Source: Ectothiorhodospira marina (lineage in GTDB: Bacteria; Pseudomonadota; Gammaproteobacteria; Ectothiorhodospirales; Ectothiorhodospiraceae). Taken from it: 64,000 nucleotides of DNA. The notes under the pieces were generated by a model. The model was not told the origin of the DNA. It made no database searches and saw nothing but the letters and a program-made list of their open reading frames with translations. This document shows, one piece after another, positions 47,602 through 56,599 of the stretch (positions are counted from its first letter, which is position 1; each line of letters opens with the position of its first letter). The stretch spans positions 140,312 to 204,311 of the forward strand of contig NZ_FOAA01000004.1 of assembly GCF_900109495.1 (NCBI RefSeq), read 5' to 3'. The position numbers and the translations under genes are program-made.

Positions 47602-49124
47602 GAGGACGACGCCCCTTTGAAGGCCCGGAAACGCACCAGTTCACTCAGGCGGTAGCCTGTGTAACGACCCAGCAGGAGCGTGACCGCCAGGGCGATCAGC
47701 AGCATTTCCGGGAAGACGAAGAACAGGTGATCGATATAAGGGTTGATCATCAACAGGTAGGCAGCGGCCGCCACGGCGAGGCTGCCAATGCCCTGGCGGA
47801 TGGCATCTGATGGCCCGTGTTCTTCCCAGAGGATGGACATGCGCTCGATGGTCATGGCCAGGATCACCATGGGGAACAGGGCGACGGACAGACCGTATTC
47901 AATGCCCAGGTTGTGACTGAGAATGCTCAAGGTGAGCATCAGCATGATGACCACGATCACCACCGAGGCCAGTCGGGGCACCAGTAACAGCTTGAGCCGG
48001 TCCAGGTAGAAACGGATCGCCAGCCCCAGGGAGACAATCAGCGTGAAGAGGATGATGCCGCCCAGAAGCTCCGTTTCCCGGAAGGAAAGGGCGATCAGCA
48101 CGGGCATGAACGTGCCAAAGGTCTGGACGCCGACGATATTGCGCAAGAGCACAATGATCATTGCCCCCAGGGGGACCAGCAACAGGACCCGATACATGTT
48201 CTGGGTCTGCACCGGCAGGTTGAACAGGGAAAAGTCCATCAGTCGGGAATCCAGTATCTCGGCACGCTGCTGAGCCACGCCGACGGCGTCCATGTAGTTC
48301 TGGGTCACTGCGAAACTGATCTGCGGGTTGCGTGCCCGGTTGAGTCGAACAGGATCCACATCCCCATACCACCACACCATGAAGTTTTCCGGGTAGCCCA
48401 CGCTGCCGTCATGGATATTGATGGGCACCCACTCGCGGGTGTTGTGCACTTCAAGCCAGGTTTGGGGTTGCAGGTCCCGGCCCCGCTCCGTGAGGGGAAT
48501 GCCATGGGCCATGCGTGCCGGGATGCGGGCTCCGGCCAGCAGGTCAATGGCCGTCCTGACCTTGGTACGGTCACTGTCCGAACTGGAGACGAACAGGCTG
48601 ATGTTTTCGTCCGGAATCTGGTTCATGTCGCGCACCAGCACCGTGGCAAAGCTGGTGATATCGGCTGACCGGGCGCGCACCCGGGTGACCACCTCCTCGG
48701 CTGCCGAGGCGTAGGGTTCTTCCAGCTCCGGCGGGCTGACCGGCCCGGGGTAGGGGGGCTCGCGTCGATCCCTTTCCAGTTGATACACCGTGGTGCGGTA
48801 ATACAGCACCTGTCGACCGCTAGGTTGACGGGTGGTCCACACGGCCTCACGGTTCTCGCCCGAGAGGCTGGTGGTCAGGCCATACCCCCGCGAGATGAAA
48901 TTCTCGTCCAGGATGGCCAGCCCCTTGGGTTCATAGGGGATGAAGACCCGCGCCGTGACCGCGCCTCCATTGGGTTCGAAGCCAACCCGCGCCTCCACGA
49001 TCCAGTTATTGGTGGTCTGGGCGGGCGTGAGGGGAAACCCCAGGTTGAAGGCCTTGTGATAGAAGATCGTGAGGCTCGTGGCGACCAGCGCCACGATCAG
49101 CAGGGGCAGGTGAAATCGCTTCAT
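47598..49124 (-). CDS. Inactive transglutaminase-like domain fused to multi-pass membrane domain
   Basis: A 508-residue inner-membrane protein. Residues 7-22 form the first membrane helix (PLLIVALVATSLTIFY), followed by a periplasmic region with a transglutaminase-like core. This contains LLAGARIPARMAHGIPL, QTWLEVHNTREWVPINIHDG and ENFMVWWYG. The catalytic Cys of active enzymes is not recognisable. From about residue 315 there are about seven membrane helices (VLLLVPLGAMIIVLL onward). It probably presents or binds a periplasmic peptide-like substrate for the linked ATP-grasp and protease components; this is inference from context. Confidence 0.85.
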   Translation of the reverse strand: MKRFHLPLLIVALVATSLTIFYHKAFNLGFPLTPAQTTNNWIVEARVGFEPNGGAVTARVFIPYEPKGLAILDENFISRGYGLTTSLSGENREAVWTTRQPSGRQVLYYRTTVYQLERDRREPPYPGPVSPPELEEPYASAAEEVVTRVRARSADITSFATVLVRDMNQIPDENISLFVSSSDSDRTKVRTAIDLLAGARIPARMAHGIPLTERGRDLQPQTWLEVHNTREWVPINIHDGSVGYPENFMVWWYGDVDPVRLNRARNPQISFAVTQNYMDAVGVAQQRAEILDSRLMDFSLFNLPVQTQNMYRVLLLVPLGAMIIVLLRNIVGVQTFGTFMPVLIALSFRETELLGGIILFTLIVSLGLAIRFYLDRLKLLLVPRLASVVIVVIMLMLTLSILSHNLGIEYGLSVALFPMVILAMTIERMSILWEEHGPSDAIRQGIGSLAVAAAAYLLMINPYIDHLFFVFPEMLLIALAVTLLLGRYTGYRLSELVRFRAFKGASSS

Positions 49125-49151
49125 GCGGTGTCCTTGGGGCAGGGGCCCGGA

Positions 49152-49682
49152 TCAGTCGAGATTGCAGTCCGGGGCCTGCAGGAACTTGTCCCTGGAGTCC
49201 AGCAGGATCGCGCCTGCCATGTGGTTGCGGCCCACCAGCAGTTGATAGCTCAGGGCTGTTCGGTCAATCAGACTGACCTCCTCCTTGCGGTAGACGTCCC
49301 CCATGCACAGGCCCACCTCGACCACGGGGCGGCGCTGATGGTCACCGCTGTGACGAATGATGCGCACATGGCGGGTGATCTCCCTCTCCAGCCGGATCCT
49401 GTTGTCCTCGTCATCCGGGTCGATGATGTCAAAGGCGATCCATTCTTTGCCGTCACGCTCGAAAGTCTCCTTGTTCAGCGCATTCAGTGAGCTGGTGGTG
49501 GCACCGGTATCCATCTTTGCCTTCAGCACAACCCCCTCCGGCATCAGGGTGACATCTTCCACATACCCCAGGATGCGCATCGGCTCGGGTGCCTCGGAAT
49601 CCGGTGCGTCCTTGTCATCATCGGCGCCAGCCATGGGCACCAGCAGGGCCCCGGCCAGGGCGGTCATCACCAGCCATTTCAT
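49152..49682 (-). CDS. Retropepsin-like periplasmic protease (RimB/DUF785 family)
   Basis: A 176-residue secreted protein. The signal peptide is WLVMTALAGALLVPMAGA from MKW at 49682, and an acidic linker follows (DDDKDAPDSEAPEP). The aspartyl-protease core has LKAKMDTGATTSSLNA with the catalytic DTGA, and a flap or binding region LVGRNHMAGAILLDSRDKF near the C-terminus. These proteins are often annotated as ATP-dependent zinc proteases, but the DTGA motif indicates an aspartyl retropepsin fold. First gene of the operon with transglutaminase-like, ATP-grasp and crcB genes; GGAGA precedes the ATG. Confidence 0.87.
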   Translation of the reverse strand: MKWLVMTALAGALLVPMAGADDDKDAPDSEAPEPMRILGYVEDVTLMPEGVVLKAKMDTGATTSSLNALNKETFERDGKEWIAFDIIDPDDEDNRIRLEREITRHVRIIRHSGDHQRRPVVEVGLCMGDVYRKEEVSLIDRTALSYQLLVGRNHMAGAILLDSRDKFLQAPDCNLD

Positions 49683-49763
49683 TTGGGTCTCCGGTTTGTT
49701 TTCGGTAATGATTCGCAATTTTAGGCGTGGGCCTCGGCCCGGAACGTTGACGAAGGCCCCATT

Positions 49764-50711
49764 TCAGGCTTCTGGTCTGGAGTGTTCGACGTGCTCGGCG
49801 GTATAGGCCTGTTCCATGAAGTGGATAAACCGTTTGGCCTGCGGGGAGAGATGTCGGCCCAGGCGTTGTACCACGCCATAGCTGCGGGCGGGGAAATAGT
49901 GATCCAGGGGGATGGCCGCCAGCGACTCTTCGCCGGTGAGGCAGACATCCGTCACGATGGAGATGCCAAGCCCCAGTTCCACATACTTTTTGATGACCTC
50001 CCAGCCCCCCGCCTCCAGGGATACGTGATAGTCCACATGATGCTGGCGGAACACCAGGTCCACCATGCGCCAGGTGGACAGATGCCGTGGCGGCAGGATC
50101 AGGCCGAAGGGGCTGATATCCTCCAGCCGAACCGGATCGGTCTTGCGCGTCAGGGGGTGGTTGATCGGGGTAATGAGCTTGGGGTGATAATCCACGATGG
50201 GCTGGTAGGTGATGCCATCGGGCACCTCGAGCATGGAGCCCACCGCAAAATCCACTTCGTCCCGGTGCAGCATGGCCAACCCGTCGCGACCGGTCACGTT
50301 ATGCAGTTTGATGCGGATATGGGGATGTACCTCGGCAAAACGCCGCAGCGGCTCGGGTAGCACATAGAGGATGGTGGATTCCCCGGCCGCCACGTTCAAT
50401 TCCCCCGACTCCAGGTGTCCGAATCGGGCTGCAAAGGTCTCGTGCAGCTTGTCCACGCCCTCCACCAGAGGGTCGGCCAGCTTGTAGAGCGCCTCGCCTT
50501 CGGGCGTCAGTTTGATGTGCGGGCCGCGGCGTTCGAAAAAGGTGGTGCCGAATTCCCGCTCCAGTGCCTGGATCTGCAGCGATACAGCTGGCTGGCTGAG
50601 GAACAGCGACTCGGCCGCCATGGAGATGCTGCCCAGCCGGGCGGCCCGGCAGAAGGCCCGCAACTGCTTGAGACGGTTCTGTTTGTAGTAGAGGTTGGGC
50701 ACCGAGCCCAT
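49764..50711 (-). CDS. LysR-family transcriptional regulator
   Basis: A 315-residue regulator. The N-terminal winged HTH is LRAFCRAARLGSISMAAESL with SQPAVSLQIQALEREFG, followed by a periplasmic-binding-like effector domain. It starts at ATG 50711 (MGSVPNLYYKQNRLK) after GGGAGAAG. It is divergent from ppsA with a 135-bp gap, so it may control PEP synthase and itself. The effector is not identified; the sequence is of the CysB/CbbR-like branch only in a broad sense. Confidence 0.88.
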   Translation of the reverse strand: MGSVPNLYYKQNRLKQLRAFCRAARLGSISMAAESLFLSQPAVSLQIQALEREFGTTFFERRGPHIKLTPEGEALYKLADPLVEGVDKLHETFAARFGHLESGELNVAAGESTILYVLPEPLRRFAEVHPHIRIKLHNVTGRDGLAMLHRDEVDFAVGSMLEVPDGITYQPIVDYHPKLITPINHPLTRKTDPVRLEDISPFGLILPPRHLSTWRMVDLVFRQHHVDYHVSLEAGGWEVIKKYVELGLGISIVTDVCLTGEESLAAIPLDHYFPARSYGVVQRLGRHLSPQAKRFIHFMEQAYTAEHVEHSRPEA

Positions 50712-50768
50712 GATCTTCTCCCCATCAATGTTACTATTAACAAACACAAGACTGATTCATGGGGCAAT

Positions 50769-50796
50769 AGCTTGGCTGAATACTCGTCTTCAAGCT
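50769..50796. promoter_or_regulatory. Inverted repeat in the LysR-ppsA divergent gap
   Basis: AGCTTG and CAAGCT are perfect 6-bp arms separated by 16 bp, between the divergent LysR gene and ppsA. A possible -10 (TACAAT) for ppsA lies just downstream, near 50808. It is a candidate binding site for the LysR protein, although it is not the classic T-N11-A box. Confidence 0.35.
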
Positions 50797-50846
50797 ACGG
50801 TCCCGGCTACAATCACATTCCAACGTAAGAGGCAAAGGGCAGGACC

Positions 50847-53231
50847 ATGGATAAGTATGTGATCTGGTTCCAAGATCTGGGCATGAACGACGTTCCCGAT
50901 GTGGGAGGGAAGAATGCATCCCTGGGGGAAATGATTCGCGGCCTGTCCGAAGCTGGCGTGCGTGTGCCCGGCGGCTTTGCCACCACCTCCTATGCCTTCC
51001 GTGAATTTCTGCGTCACGAAGGCCTGGCGGACCGCATCAACAATGAGCTGAGCAAGCTGGACGTGGATGACATCAACGCCCTGCGCGAGGCCGGTGCCAA
51101 GATTCGCCAATGGGTGGTGGAAACCCCTTTCCCCCCGGCCCTGAACGAAGCCATCAGCGAAGCCTGGAACCGGATGATGGAAGAGGCGGCCGGCGACGAA
51201 TTCACCGTGGCTGTGCGCTCCTCCGCCACCGCCGAGGACCTTCCGGATGCCTCCTTTGCGGGCCAGCAGGAAACCTTCCTGAACATCCAGGGCCTGGACA
51301 GCGTACTGCACCACATCCACGAAGTGTTCGCGTCTCTGTACAACGACCGCGCCATCTCCTATCGCGTGCATCGGGGGTTCGATCACTCCGAGGTGGCTCT
51401 GTCCGCCGGCGTGCAGCGCATGGTGCGTTCCGACATTGGTGCCTCCGGCGTCATGTTCACCCTGGATACCGAATCCGGTTTCCGCGACGTGGTCTTCGTG
51501 ACCGCCTCCTGGGGCCTGGGTGAAACCGTGGTGCAGGGGTCGGTCAACCCGGACGAATTTCATCTCTACAAGCCTTCCCTGGAGGCTGGGCGCCCCGCCG
51601 TGCTGCGCCGCCACCTGGGCAGCAAGGCCATCCAGATGACCTTCGGCAACGATGGCCAGAGCACCCAGACCATCCCCGTGGAAGACGCCGACCGCAACCG
51701 CTTCTGCATCAATGACAAGCAACTCGAGGAACTGGCCCGCCAGGCCGTGATCATCGAGAAGCACTATGGTCGACCCATGGACATCGAATGGGCCCTGGAT
51801 GGCGTGGACGGTGAGCTGTATATCGTCCAGGCCCGTCCGGAGACGGTGGAGAGCCGCCAGGACGGCCAGGTGATCGAACGCTTCCGCATCCGTTCGCCGC
51901 GCAGCGAGGTCATTGCCCGCGGCCGCGCCATTGGTCAGCGCATTGGTGCCGGCAAGGTGCGCGTGGTGATGGACCTCAACGACATGCACAAAGTGGAGGC
52001 TGGCGACGTGCTGGTCACCGACATGACCGACCCGGACTGGGAGCCGGTCATGAAGCGGGCCGCCGCCATCGTCACCGACCGGGGCGGGCGTACCTGTCAC
52101 GCAGCCATCATCGCCCGCGAACTGGGCATCCCGGCTGTGGTGGGCTGTGGTGACGCCTCCTCACGCATCAAGGATGGCCAGGAGGCCACCGTGTCCTGCG
52201 CCGAGGGCGACGAGGGGCGTATTTACAAGGGAATTCTGGATTTCGAGGTCACTCAGACCCGCACCGATTCCATGCCCGAAGTGCCCTGCAAGGTCATGAT
52301 GAACGTGGGTAACCCGGGCCGAGCCTTCCATTTCCGCAACATTCCCAATGCCGGGGTGGGGCTGGCTCGCCTGGAATTCATCATCAACAGCATGATCGGG
52401 GTGCATCCCAAAGCGTTGCTGAATTTCGACTCCCTGTCCGGCGACCTCAAGGACGAGATCTCCCGTCGCATCGCAGGCTACGACGATCCGGTGACCTTCT
52501 ACGTGGAAAAACTGGTGGAGGGGATTGCCACCCTGGGTGCCGCCTTCAACCCGCAGCCGGTGATCGTGCGCCTGTCGGACTTCAAGTCCAACGAATATGC
52601 CAACCTGCTGGCCGGTGAGCAATATGAGCCCGATGAAGAAAACCCGATGATCGGCTACCGGGGTACCTCCCGGTACCTGTCGGAAAACTTCCGCGACTGC
52701 TTCGAACTGGAATGCCGCGCCGTGCGCAAGGTGCGCGACGAGATGGGGCTGACCAACGTGGTCATCATGGTGCCTTTCGTGCGCACCCTGGGCGAGGCTG
52801 AGGGCGTCATCAATCTGTTGGCGGAACTGGGCCTCAAGCGTGGGGAGAACGGCCTGAAGATCTACATGATGTGCGAGATCCCCTCCAATGCGGTGCTGGC
52901 CGAGCAGTTCCTGGAGTATTTCGATGGTTTCTCCATCGGTTCCAACGACCTGACCCAGCTCACCCTGGGGCTGGACCGGGATTCCGGTCTGGTGGCTGCC
53001 ACCTTTGACGAGCGCGACCCGGCGGTGAAGGCCCTGCTGTCCATGGCCATTCAGGGTGCCCGCAAGGCTGGCAAGTACGTGGGCATCTGCGGTCAGGGCC
53101 CGTCCGACTATCCGGACCTGGCGGAATGGCTGATGCAGGAAGGCATCGAGTCCATCTCCCTGAACCCGGATACGGTGGTGGAGACCTGGCTGCGCCTGGC
53201 CGGCGACGAGAAGGGCCGCAAGGACGCCTGA
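50847..53231 (+). CDS. ppsA: Phosphoenolpyruvate synthase
   Basis: Converts pyruvate, ATP and water to PEP, AMP and phosphate for gluconeogenesis. The 794-residue protein has an N-terminal ATP-grasp domain ([15 protein letters not shown] near residue 18, [30 protein letters not shown] near 123). The phosphohistidine domain contains [18 protein letters not shown] with catalytic His near residue 418. The C-terminal PEP/pyruvate TIM barrel has [19 protein letters not shown] and a CGQGPSD motif. Its regulator ppsR is next downstream. Confidence 0.97.
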   Translation: MDKYVIWFQDLGMNDVPDVGGKNASLGEMIRGLSEAGVRVPGGFATTSYAFREFLRHEGLADRINNELSKLDVDDINALREAGAKIRQWVVETPFPPALNEAISEAWNRMMEEAAGDEFTVAVRSSATAEDLPDASFAGQQETFLNIQGLDSVLHHIHEVFASLYNDRAISYRVHRGFDHSEVALSAGVQRMVRSDIGASGVMFTLDTESGFRDVVFVTASWGLGETVVQGSVNPDEFHLYKPSLEAGRPAVLRRHLGSKAIQMTFGNDGQSTQTIPVEDADRNRFCINDKQLEELARQAVIIEKHYGRPMDIEWALDGVDGELYIVQARPETVESRQDGQVIERFRIRSPRSEVIARGRAIGQRIGAGKVRVVMDLNDMHKVEAGDVLVTDMTDPDWEPVMKRAAAIVTDRGGRTCHAAIIARELGIPAVVGCGDASSRIKDGQEATVSCAEGDEGRIYKGILDFEVTQTRTDSMPEVPCKVMMNVGNPGRAFHFRNIPNAGVGLARLEFIINSMIGVHPKALLNFDSLSGDLKDEISRRIAGYDDPVTFYVEKLVEGIATLGAAFNPQPVIVRLSDFKSNEYANLLAGEQYEPDEENPMIGYRGTSRYLSENFRDCFELECRAVRKVRDEMGLTNVVIMVPFVRTLGEAEGVINLLAELGLKRGENGLKIYMMCEIPSNAVLAEQFLEYFDGFSIGSNDLTQLTLGLDRDSGLVAATFDERDPAVKALLSMAIQGARKAGKYVGICGQGPSDYPDLAEWLMQEGIESISLNPDTVVETWLRLAGDEKGRKDA

Positions 53232-53246
53232 GGCCGTGGGGGCGCA

Positions 53247-53490
53247 CCCGCCCCCTCACCCCAACCCCTCTCCCCGGTGGGGAGAGGGGCTACCTCAACT
53301 CCCGACGGGGGGAGAGGGGCTACCTCAACTCCCGACGGGGGGAGAGGGGCTACCTCAACTCCCGACGGGGGGAGAGGGGCTATCTCAACTCCCTTCTCCC
53401 CTCGGGGGAGAAGGGTGGGGGATGAGGGGAGCGACGGGCACGGTGCCCCTACCGCCCCTCACCCCACGGGGAGAGGGGCTCTTTTTTGAA
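53247..53490. repeat. C-rich/G-rich compound repeat with internal 30-bp tandem expansion
   Basis: The ends match the element at 32.45 kb (CCCTCACCCCAACCCCTCTCC at the left; CCCTTCTCCCC/GGGGAGAAGGG, GGGGATGAGGGG and GGGCACGGTGCCCCTAC at the right). In the middle a 30-bp unit (GGAGAGGGGC-TACCTCAACT-CCCGACGGGG) is present three times perfectly at 53281-53370, with a diverged fourth at 53371-53400. It fills the ppsA-ppsR gap. A frame stays open through it, but translation of the repeat is unlikely. Confidence 0.8.
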
Positions 53491-53517
53491 CACTGGCTGC
53501 ACGCGAGGAGAATGGCC

Positions 53518-54333
53518 ATGATCCGCTCCGTCTTTTTCGTCTCCGACGGCACCGGCATCACTGCCGAGACCCTCGGACACACCCTGCTCACCCAGTTTGA
53601 GCAGGTCTCCTTCCAGCAAATGAGCCTGCCCTTCGTGAACACCGACGACAAGGTGGAATGGGCCGTGCAACGCATCAATCGGGCGGCCCAATCCGATGGG
53701 GTCAAGCCCCTGGTGTTCTCCACCCTCATCGACTCCCAACTCAGAACCCACCTGGCCAAGTGCGACGGCGTGGTCTTTGACTTTTTTGAGACCTTTACCG
53801 GCGCCATGGAGAAGGAACTGGGTGTGACCGCCCAGCGCGTGGCCGGGCGATCTCACGGCATGGGGAATGTGCGTGCCTATTCAGAGCGCATTGATGCCCT
53901 GCATTACGCTATCCAGAATGATGATGGCGCGACCACTCGCGACTACCCCATGGCCGACGTGGTGGTCATGGGCGTGTCCCGGGCCGGCAAGACGCCCACC
54001 TGCATGTACCTGGCACTCACCTACGGGGTGCGAGCCGCCAACTATCCGCTGGCGGATGACGATTTCGAGCGTGGCAGCCTGCCGGCGGTGCTGGAGCCCT
54101 ACCGCCACAAGCTGTTTGGCCTCACCGTGGACCCGGAGCGGTTGCATCAGATCCGCAAGGAGCGCCGCCCCGACAGTGGCTATGCCAGCATGGAGCAATG
54201 CCTGATGGAGATTCGCGCCGTGGAGCGGCTTTTCAAGCGTGAGCGGATCCCGTTCTTCAACATCACCCAGCGCTCCATTGAGGAGATCTCCGCCCAGCTC
54301 ATGCAGCAGGCGGGCCTGACCCGCCGCATCTGA
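53518..54333 (+). CDS. ppsR: PEP synthase regulatory protein (kinase/pyrophosphorylase, DUF299)
   Basis: A bifunctional enzyme that inactivates PEP synthase by ADP-dependent phosphorylation and reactivates it by phosphate-dependent dephosphorylation. The 271-residue protein begins IRSVFFVSDGTGITAETLGH. Its P-loop is VMGVSRAGKTPTCMYLA near residue 151, and GLTVDPERLHQIRKERR lies near 200. ATG 53518 lies 9 bases after GAGGAG; the longer frame from 53236 runs through the repeat and is rejected. It is separated from ppsA by the tandem repeat. Confidence 0.95.
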   Translation: MIRSVFFVSDGTGITAETLGHTLLTQFEQVSFQQMSLPFVNTDDKVEWAVQRINRAAQSDGVKPLVFSTLIDSQLRTHLAKCDGVVFDFFETFTGAMEKELGVTAQRVAGRSHGMGNVRAYSERIDALHYAIQNDDGATTRDYPMADVVVMGVSRAGKTPTCMYLALTYGVRAANYPLADDDFERGSLPAVLEPYRHKLFGLTVDPERLHQIRKERRPDSGYASMEQCLMEIRAVERLFKRERIPFFNITQRSIEEISAQLMQQAGLTRRI

Positions 54334-54349
54334 GAGGCGTAAACAGGTC

Positions 54350-55165
54350 TCAAAGACCTTCCAGGTACCGGCTCCAGTCGTGGTCCGTGTCGCCGATCAC
54401 CAGGAATTCGGGATTGAGCAGCGAATCCTTGGTGTTGTAGCGCAGCGGCTCGAACCGGACATCCGTGACCTGCCCGCCCGCCTCGCGGACAACACAGTGC
54501 GCTGCTGCCGTGTCCCACTCGCAGGTGGGGCCTAGGCGAGGGTAGAAGTCGGCCCTGCCATCGGCCACCAGGCAGAACTTGAGCGAACTGCCCATGCTGA
54601 TGAGTTCATGCTCACCCACGCGTTCCAGAAGAGCCTGTAAGCGCTCGGTACCGTGGGATCGACTGCCAGCGATCACGGGGATGCGCTGCCCGTGGCTCAC
54701 CTGGATGGGTTCGGCCGCAGCCGTTGATGGCTGGCGACGATGGGCCCCCAAGCCTCGGGCGGCACTGTAGAGCAGATCCAGGGCCGGGCAAAAGACCACC
54801 CCCAGCACCGGTTCATGGTCCTGGATCAGGGCGATGTTCACGGTGAACTCGCCGTTGCGCTTGATGAACTCCCGGGTGCCATCCAGCGGATCCACCAGCC
54901 AGTAGCTGGACCACTGTCTGCGTTCGCTGAAGGGGATCTGGTTCGACTCCTCTGAAAGGATGGGGATTGCCGGGGTCAACTCGCCAAGGCCCTGGACGAT
55001 ATGCCGGTGTGCCGCCATGTCCGCCTCCGTGAGTGGCGTGCGATCGGCCTTTTCCGTGACATCGAAGCCTTCACCGTAAATGGTCATGATGGCCGCGCCA
55101 GCCTCGCGGGCAATGCGGCAGGCGTTGTTGAGAAGGAGGTCCAGTGAGCGTTCGTCCAGTGTCAT
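54350..55165 (-). CDS. cysQ: 3'(2'),5'-bisphosphate nucleotidase
   Basis: Hydrolyses 3'-phosphoadenosine 5'-phosphate, a by-product of sulfate assimilation and an inhibitor of RNA degradation. The 271-residue inositol-monophosphatase-fold protein has the metal-binding EES motif (ILSEESNQIPF), DPLDGTREFIKRNGEFTVNI near residue 93 and the C-terminal CEWDTAAAHCVVREAGG near 214. It is coupled to nudE by an ATGA overlap. Confidence 0.95.
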   Translation of the reverse strand: MTLDERSLDLLLNNACRIAREAGAAIMTIYGEGFDVTEKADRTPLTEADMAAHRHIVQGLGELTPAIPILSEESNQIPFSERRQWSSYWLVDPLDGTREFIKRNGEFTVNIALIQDHEPVLGVVFCPALDLLYSAARGLGAHRRQPSTAAAEPIQVSHGQRIPVIAGSRSHGTERLQALLERVGEHELISMGSSLKFCLVADGRADFYPRLGPTCEWDTAAAHCVVREAGGQVTDVRFEPLRYNTKDSLLNPEFLVIGDTDHDWSRYLEGL

Positions 55166-55710
55166 GAGATTCTCGAGAGTTGGTCGCGGGCCATGTAGAG
55201 GGCGGCGATGGAGCGCGCTTCGGTGCAGTCGTCCAGGGCGATGAGTTGGTCCAGTTGGCTGAGCTTCCAGGGTACCACCTGGATGTCCTCAGGTTCGTCA
55301 CCGGGACGACGCTCCGGGTAGAGGTCACGGGCCAGGATGACATGGGTGCTGTGGCTCAGATACCCCGGGGCCACGGTCATGGCAGTCAGGTAATCCAGTT
55401 GATGCGCGCCGTAGCCCACCTCTTCCATGATCTCGCGGTTGGCCGCTTCCAGGAGTTCCTCGCCGTGTTCCACCAGCCCCTTGGGCAGGCCCAGTTCATA
55501 GCGCTGTGTGCCGGCGGCATATTCACGGATCAGCAACACCGTGTCGTCATCCAGCATGGGCACGATCAACACCGCGCCCCGGCCCGAGCTCACCAGGCGT
55601 TCAAAGCGGGTGCGGACGCCGTTGGCAAACAGCAGTTCCAGCTCCTCCACCTGGAAGAGTCGGCTGCGGGCCACGGTGCGGCGGCTGAGGATCTGAGGTT
55701 TTTGCGGCAT
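55162..55710 (-). CDS. nudE: ADP compounds hydrolase NudE (Nudix)
   Basis: Hydrolyses ADP-ribose, NADH and diadenosine phosphates. The 182-residue protein has the family N-terminus PQKPQILSRRTVARSRLFQV and the complete Nudix box GLVEHGEELLEAANREIMEE followed by VGY. The start is ATG 55710; the frame is open to 55836, but upstream residues do not resemble NudE. It forms an operon with cysQ and is divergent from yrfG, the common gammaproteobacterial arrangement. Confidence 0.93.
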   Translation of the reverse strand: MPQKPQILSRRTVARSRLFQVEELELLFANGVRTRFERLVSSGRGAVLIVPMLDDDTVLLIREYAAGTQRYELGLPKGLVEHGEELLEAANREIMEEVGYGAHQLDYLTAMTVAPGYLSHSTHVILARDLYPERRPGDEPEDIQVVPWKLSQLDQLIALDDCTEARSIAALYMARDQLSRIS

Positions 55711-55817
55711 GGTGTCTGGGTGCCCTGTGATGGGTCGATAGGGTAGTCTCATGCTTGCCGGCGCAAGTCTCAAGGCCCGGATTTCACGTTTTTGAGTTTC
55801 TCGAGGACCCCCGCACC

Positions 55818-56486
55818 GTGAAGCCAACAGCCCCAAGCCTGCCGTGGACCGACGTGGACACCGTGTTACTGGACATGGACGGTACCCTGCTTGATCTCAA
55901 CTTCGATAATCATTTCTGGCTGGAGTATCTGCCCCGCCGCTACGCGGAACGTCACGGCATGGCGCCGCAGGCGGCCCGCGAGGGCATGATGAAGCGTTAT
56001 GCCGCGGTCCGAGGGACCCTCAGCTGGTACTGTCTGGATTACTGGCAGCAGGAGTTGCAGATGGATATCGTTGCCCTCAAGCAGGAAGTGGCCCACCTGG
56101 TGGCGGTGCATGAACACGTGCCGGCCTTTCTGGCCGCCGTGCGCCGCCAGGGCCGCCGGCTGGTGCTGGTGACCAATGCCCATCGCGGCGGGCTGGAGAT
56201 GAAGCTCACGTTGACCGCCCTGGAAGGGCATTTCCACCGGGTGATCAGTGCCCATGAATACGGGCGTCCCAAGGAGGATCAGCGCTTCTGGGAGCAGTTC
56301 CACGCCAAGGAACCCTTCGACCCCGCCCGTACTCTGTTCGTGGACGATAATCTGGATGTGCTGCGCGCCGCCCAGCGTTTCGGCATCGCCCACCTGCGCG
56401 CCGTACGCAGGCCCGATACCCGCCGTGACGAGGTGGACACCGGCGAGTTCGCCGCCATCCGCGACTTCCGGGAACTGATGCCCTGA
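55818..56486 (+). CDS. yrfG: GMP/IMP nucleotidase YrfG (HAD superfamily)
   Basis: A 222-residue HAD phosphatase expected to dephosphorylate purine nucleoside monophosphates. HAD motif I is VLLDMDGTLLDLNFDN with nucleophile and acid Asp. Motif II is VLVTNAHRGG, motif III Lys lies in GRPKEDQRFW, and motif IV is TLFVDDNLDVLRAA. The start is probably GTG 55818 (VKPTAPSLPWTDVDTVLLD); the frame from 55755 adds an unlikely leader. It is divergent from nudE. Confidence 0.9.
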   Translation: MKPTAPSLPWTDVDTVLLDMDGTLLDLNFDNHFWLEYLPRRYAERHGMAPQAAREGMMKRYAAVRGTLSWYCLDYWQQELQMDIVALKQEVAHLVAVHEHVPAFLAAVRRQGRRLVLVTNAHRGGLEMKLTLTALEGHFHRVISAHEYGRPKEDQRFWEQFHAKEPFDPARTLFVDDNLDVLRAAQRFGIAHLRAVRRPDTRRDEVDTGEFAAIRDFRELMP

Positions 56487-56534
56487 TCGCGTAACGCGGC
56501 GTACACCGCGCGCACAGCGTTCGCGCGTGCGTAC

Positions 56535-56554
56535 GGGCCGTTCGCGAACGGCCC
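56535..56554. repeat. Dispersed 20-bp palindrome, solitary copy
   Basis: GGGCCGTTCGCGAACGGCCC is identical to the first palindrome of the 17.3-kb array (17322-17341) and also preceded by GTAC. It lies between yrfG and the TauE/DsbD_2-like gene. Confidence 0.8.
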
Positions 56555-56599
56555 TGCGGCGTGCACGACTCAACTCTGATCGACCACCCAAGGAGTCAC

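Noticed and set aside
53236..53517. N-terminal extension of PpsR with GEGLPQLPTG repeats
   Set aside because: The in-frame extension merely translates the 30-bp DNA repeat; PpsR homologues begin at the VFFVSDGTGITAE strand, and a good SD lies just before 53518.
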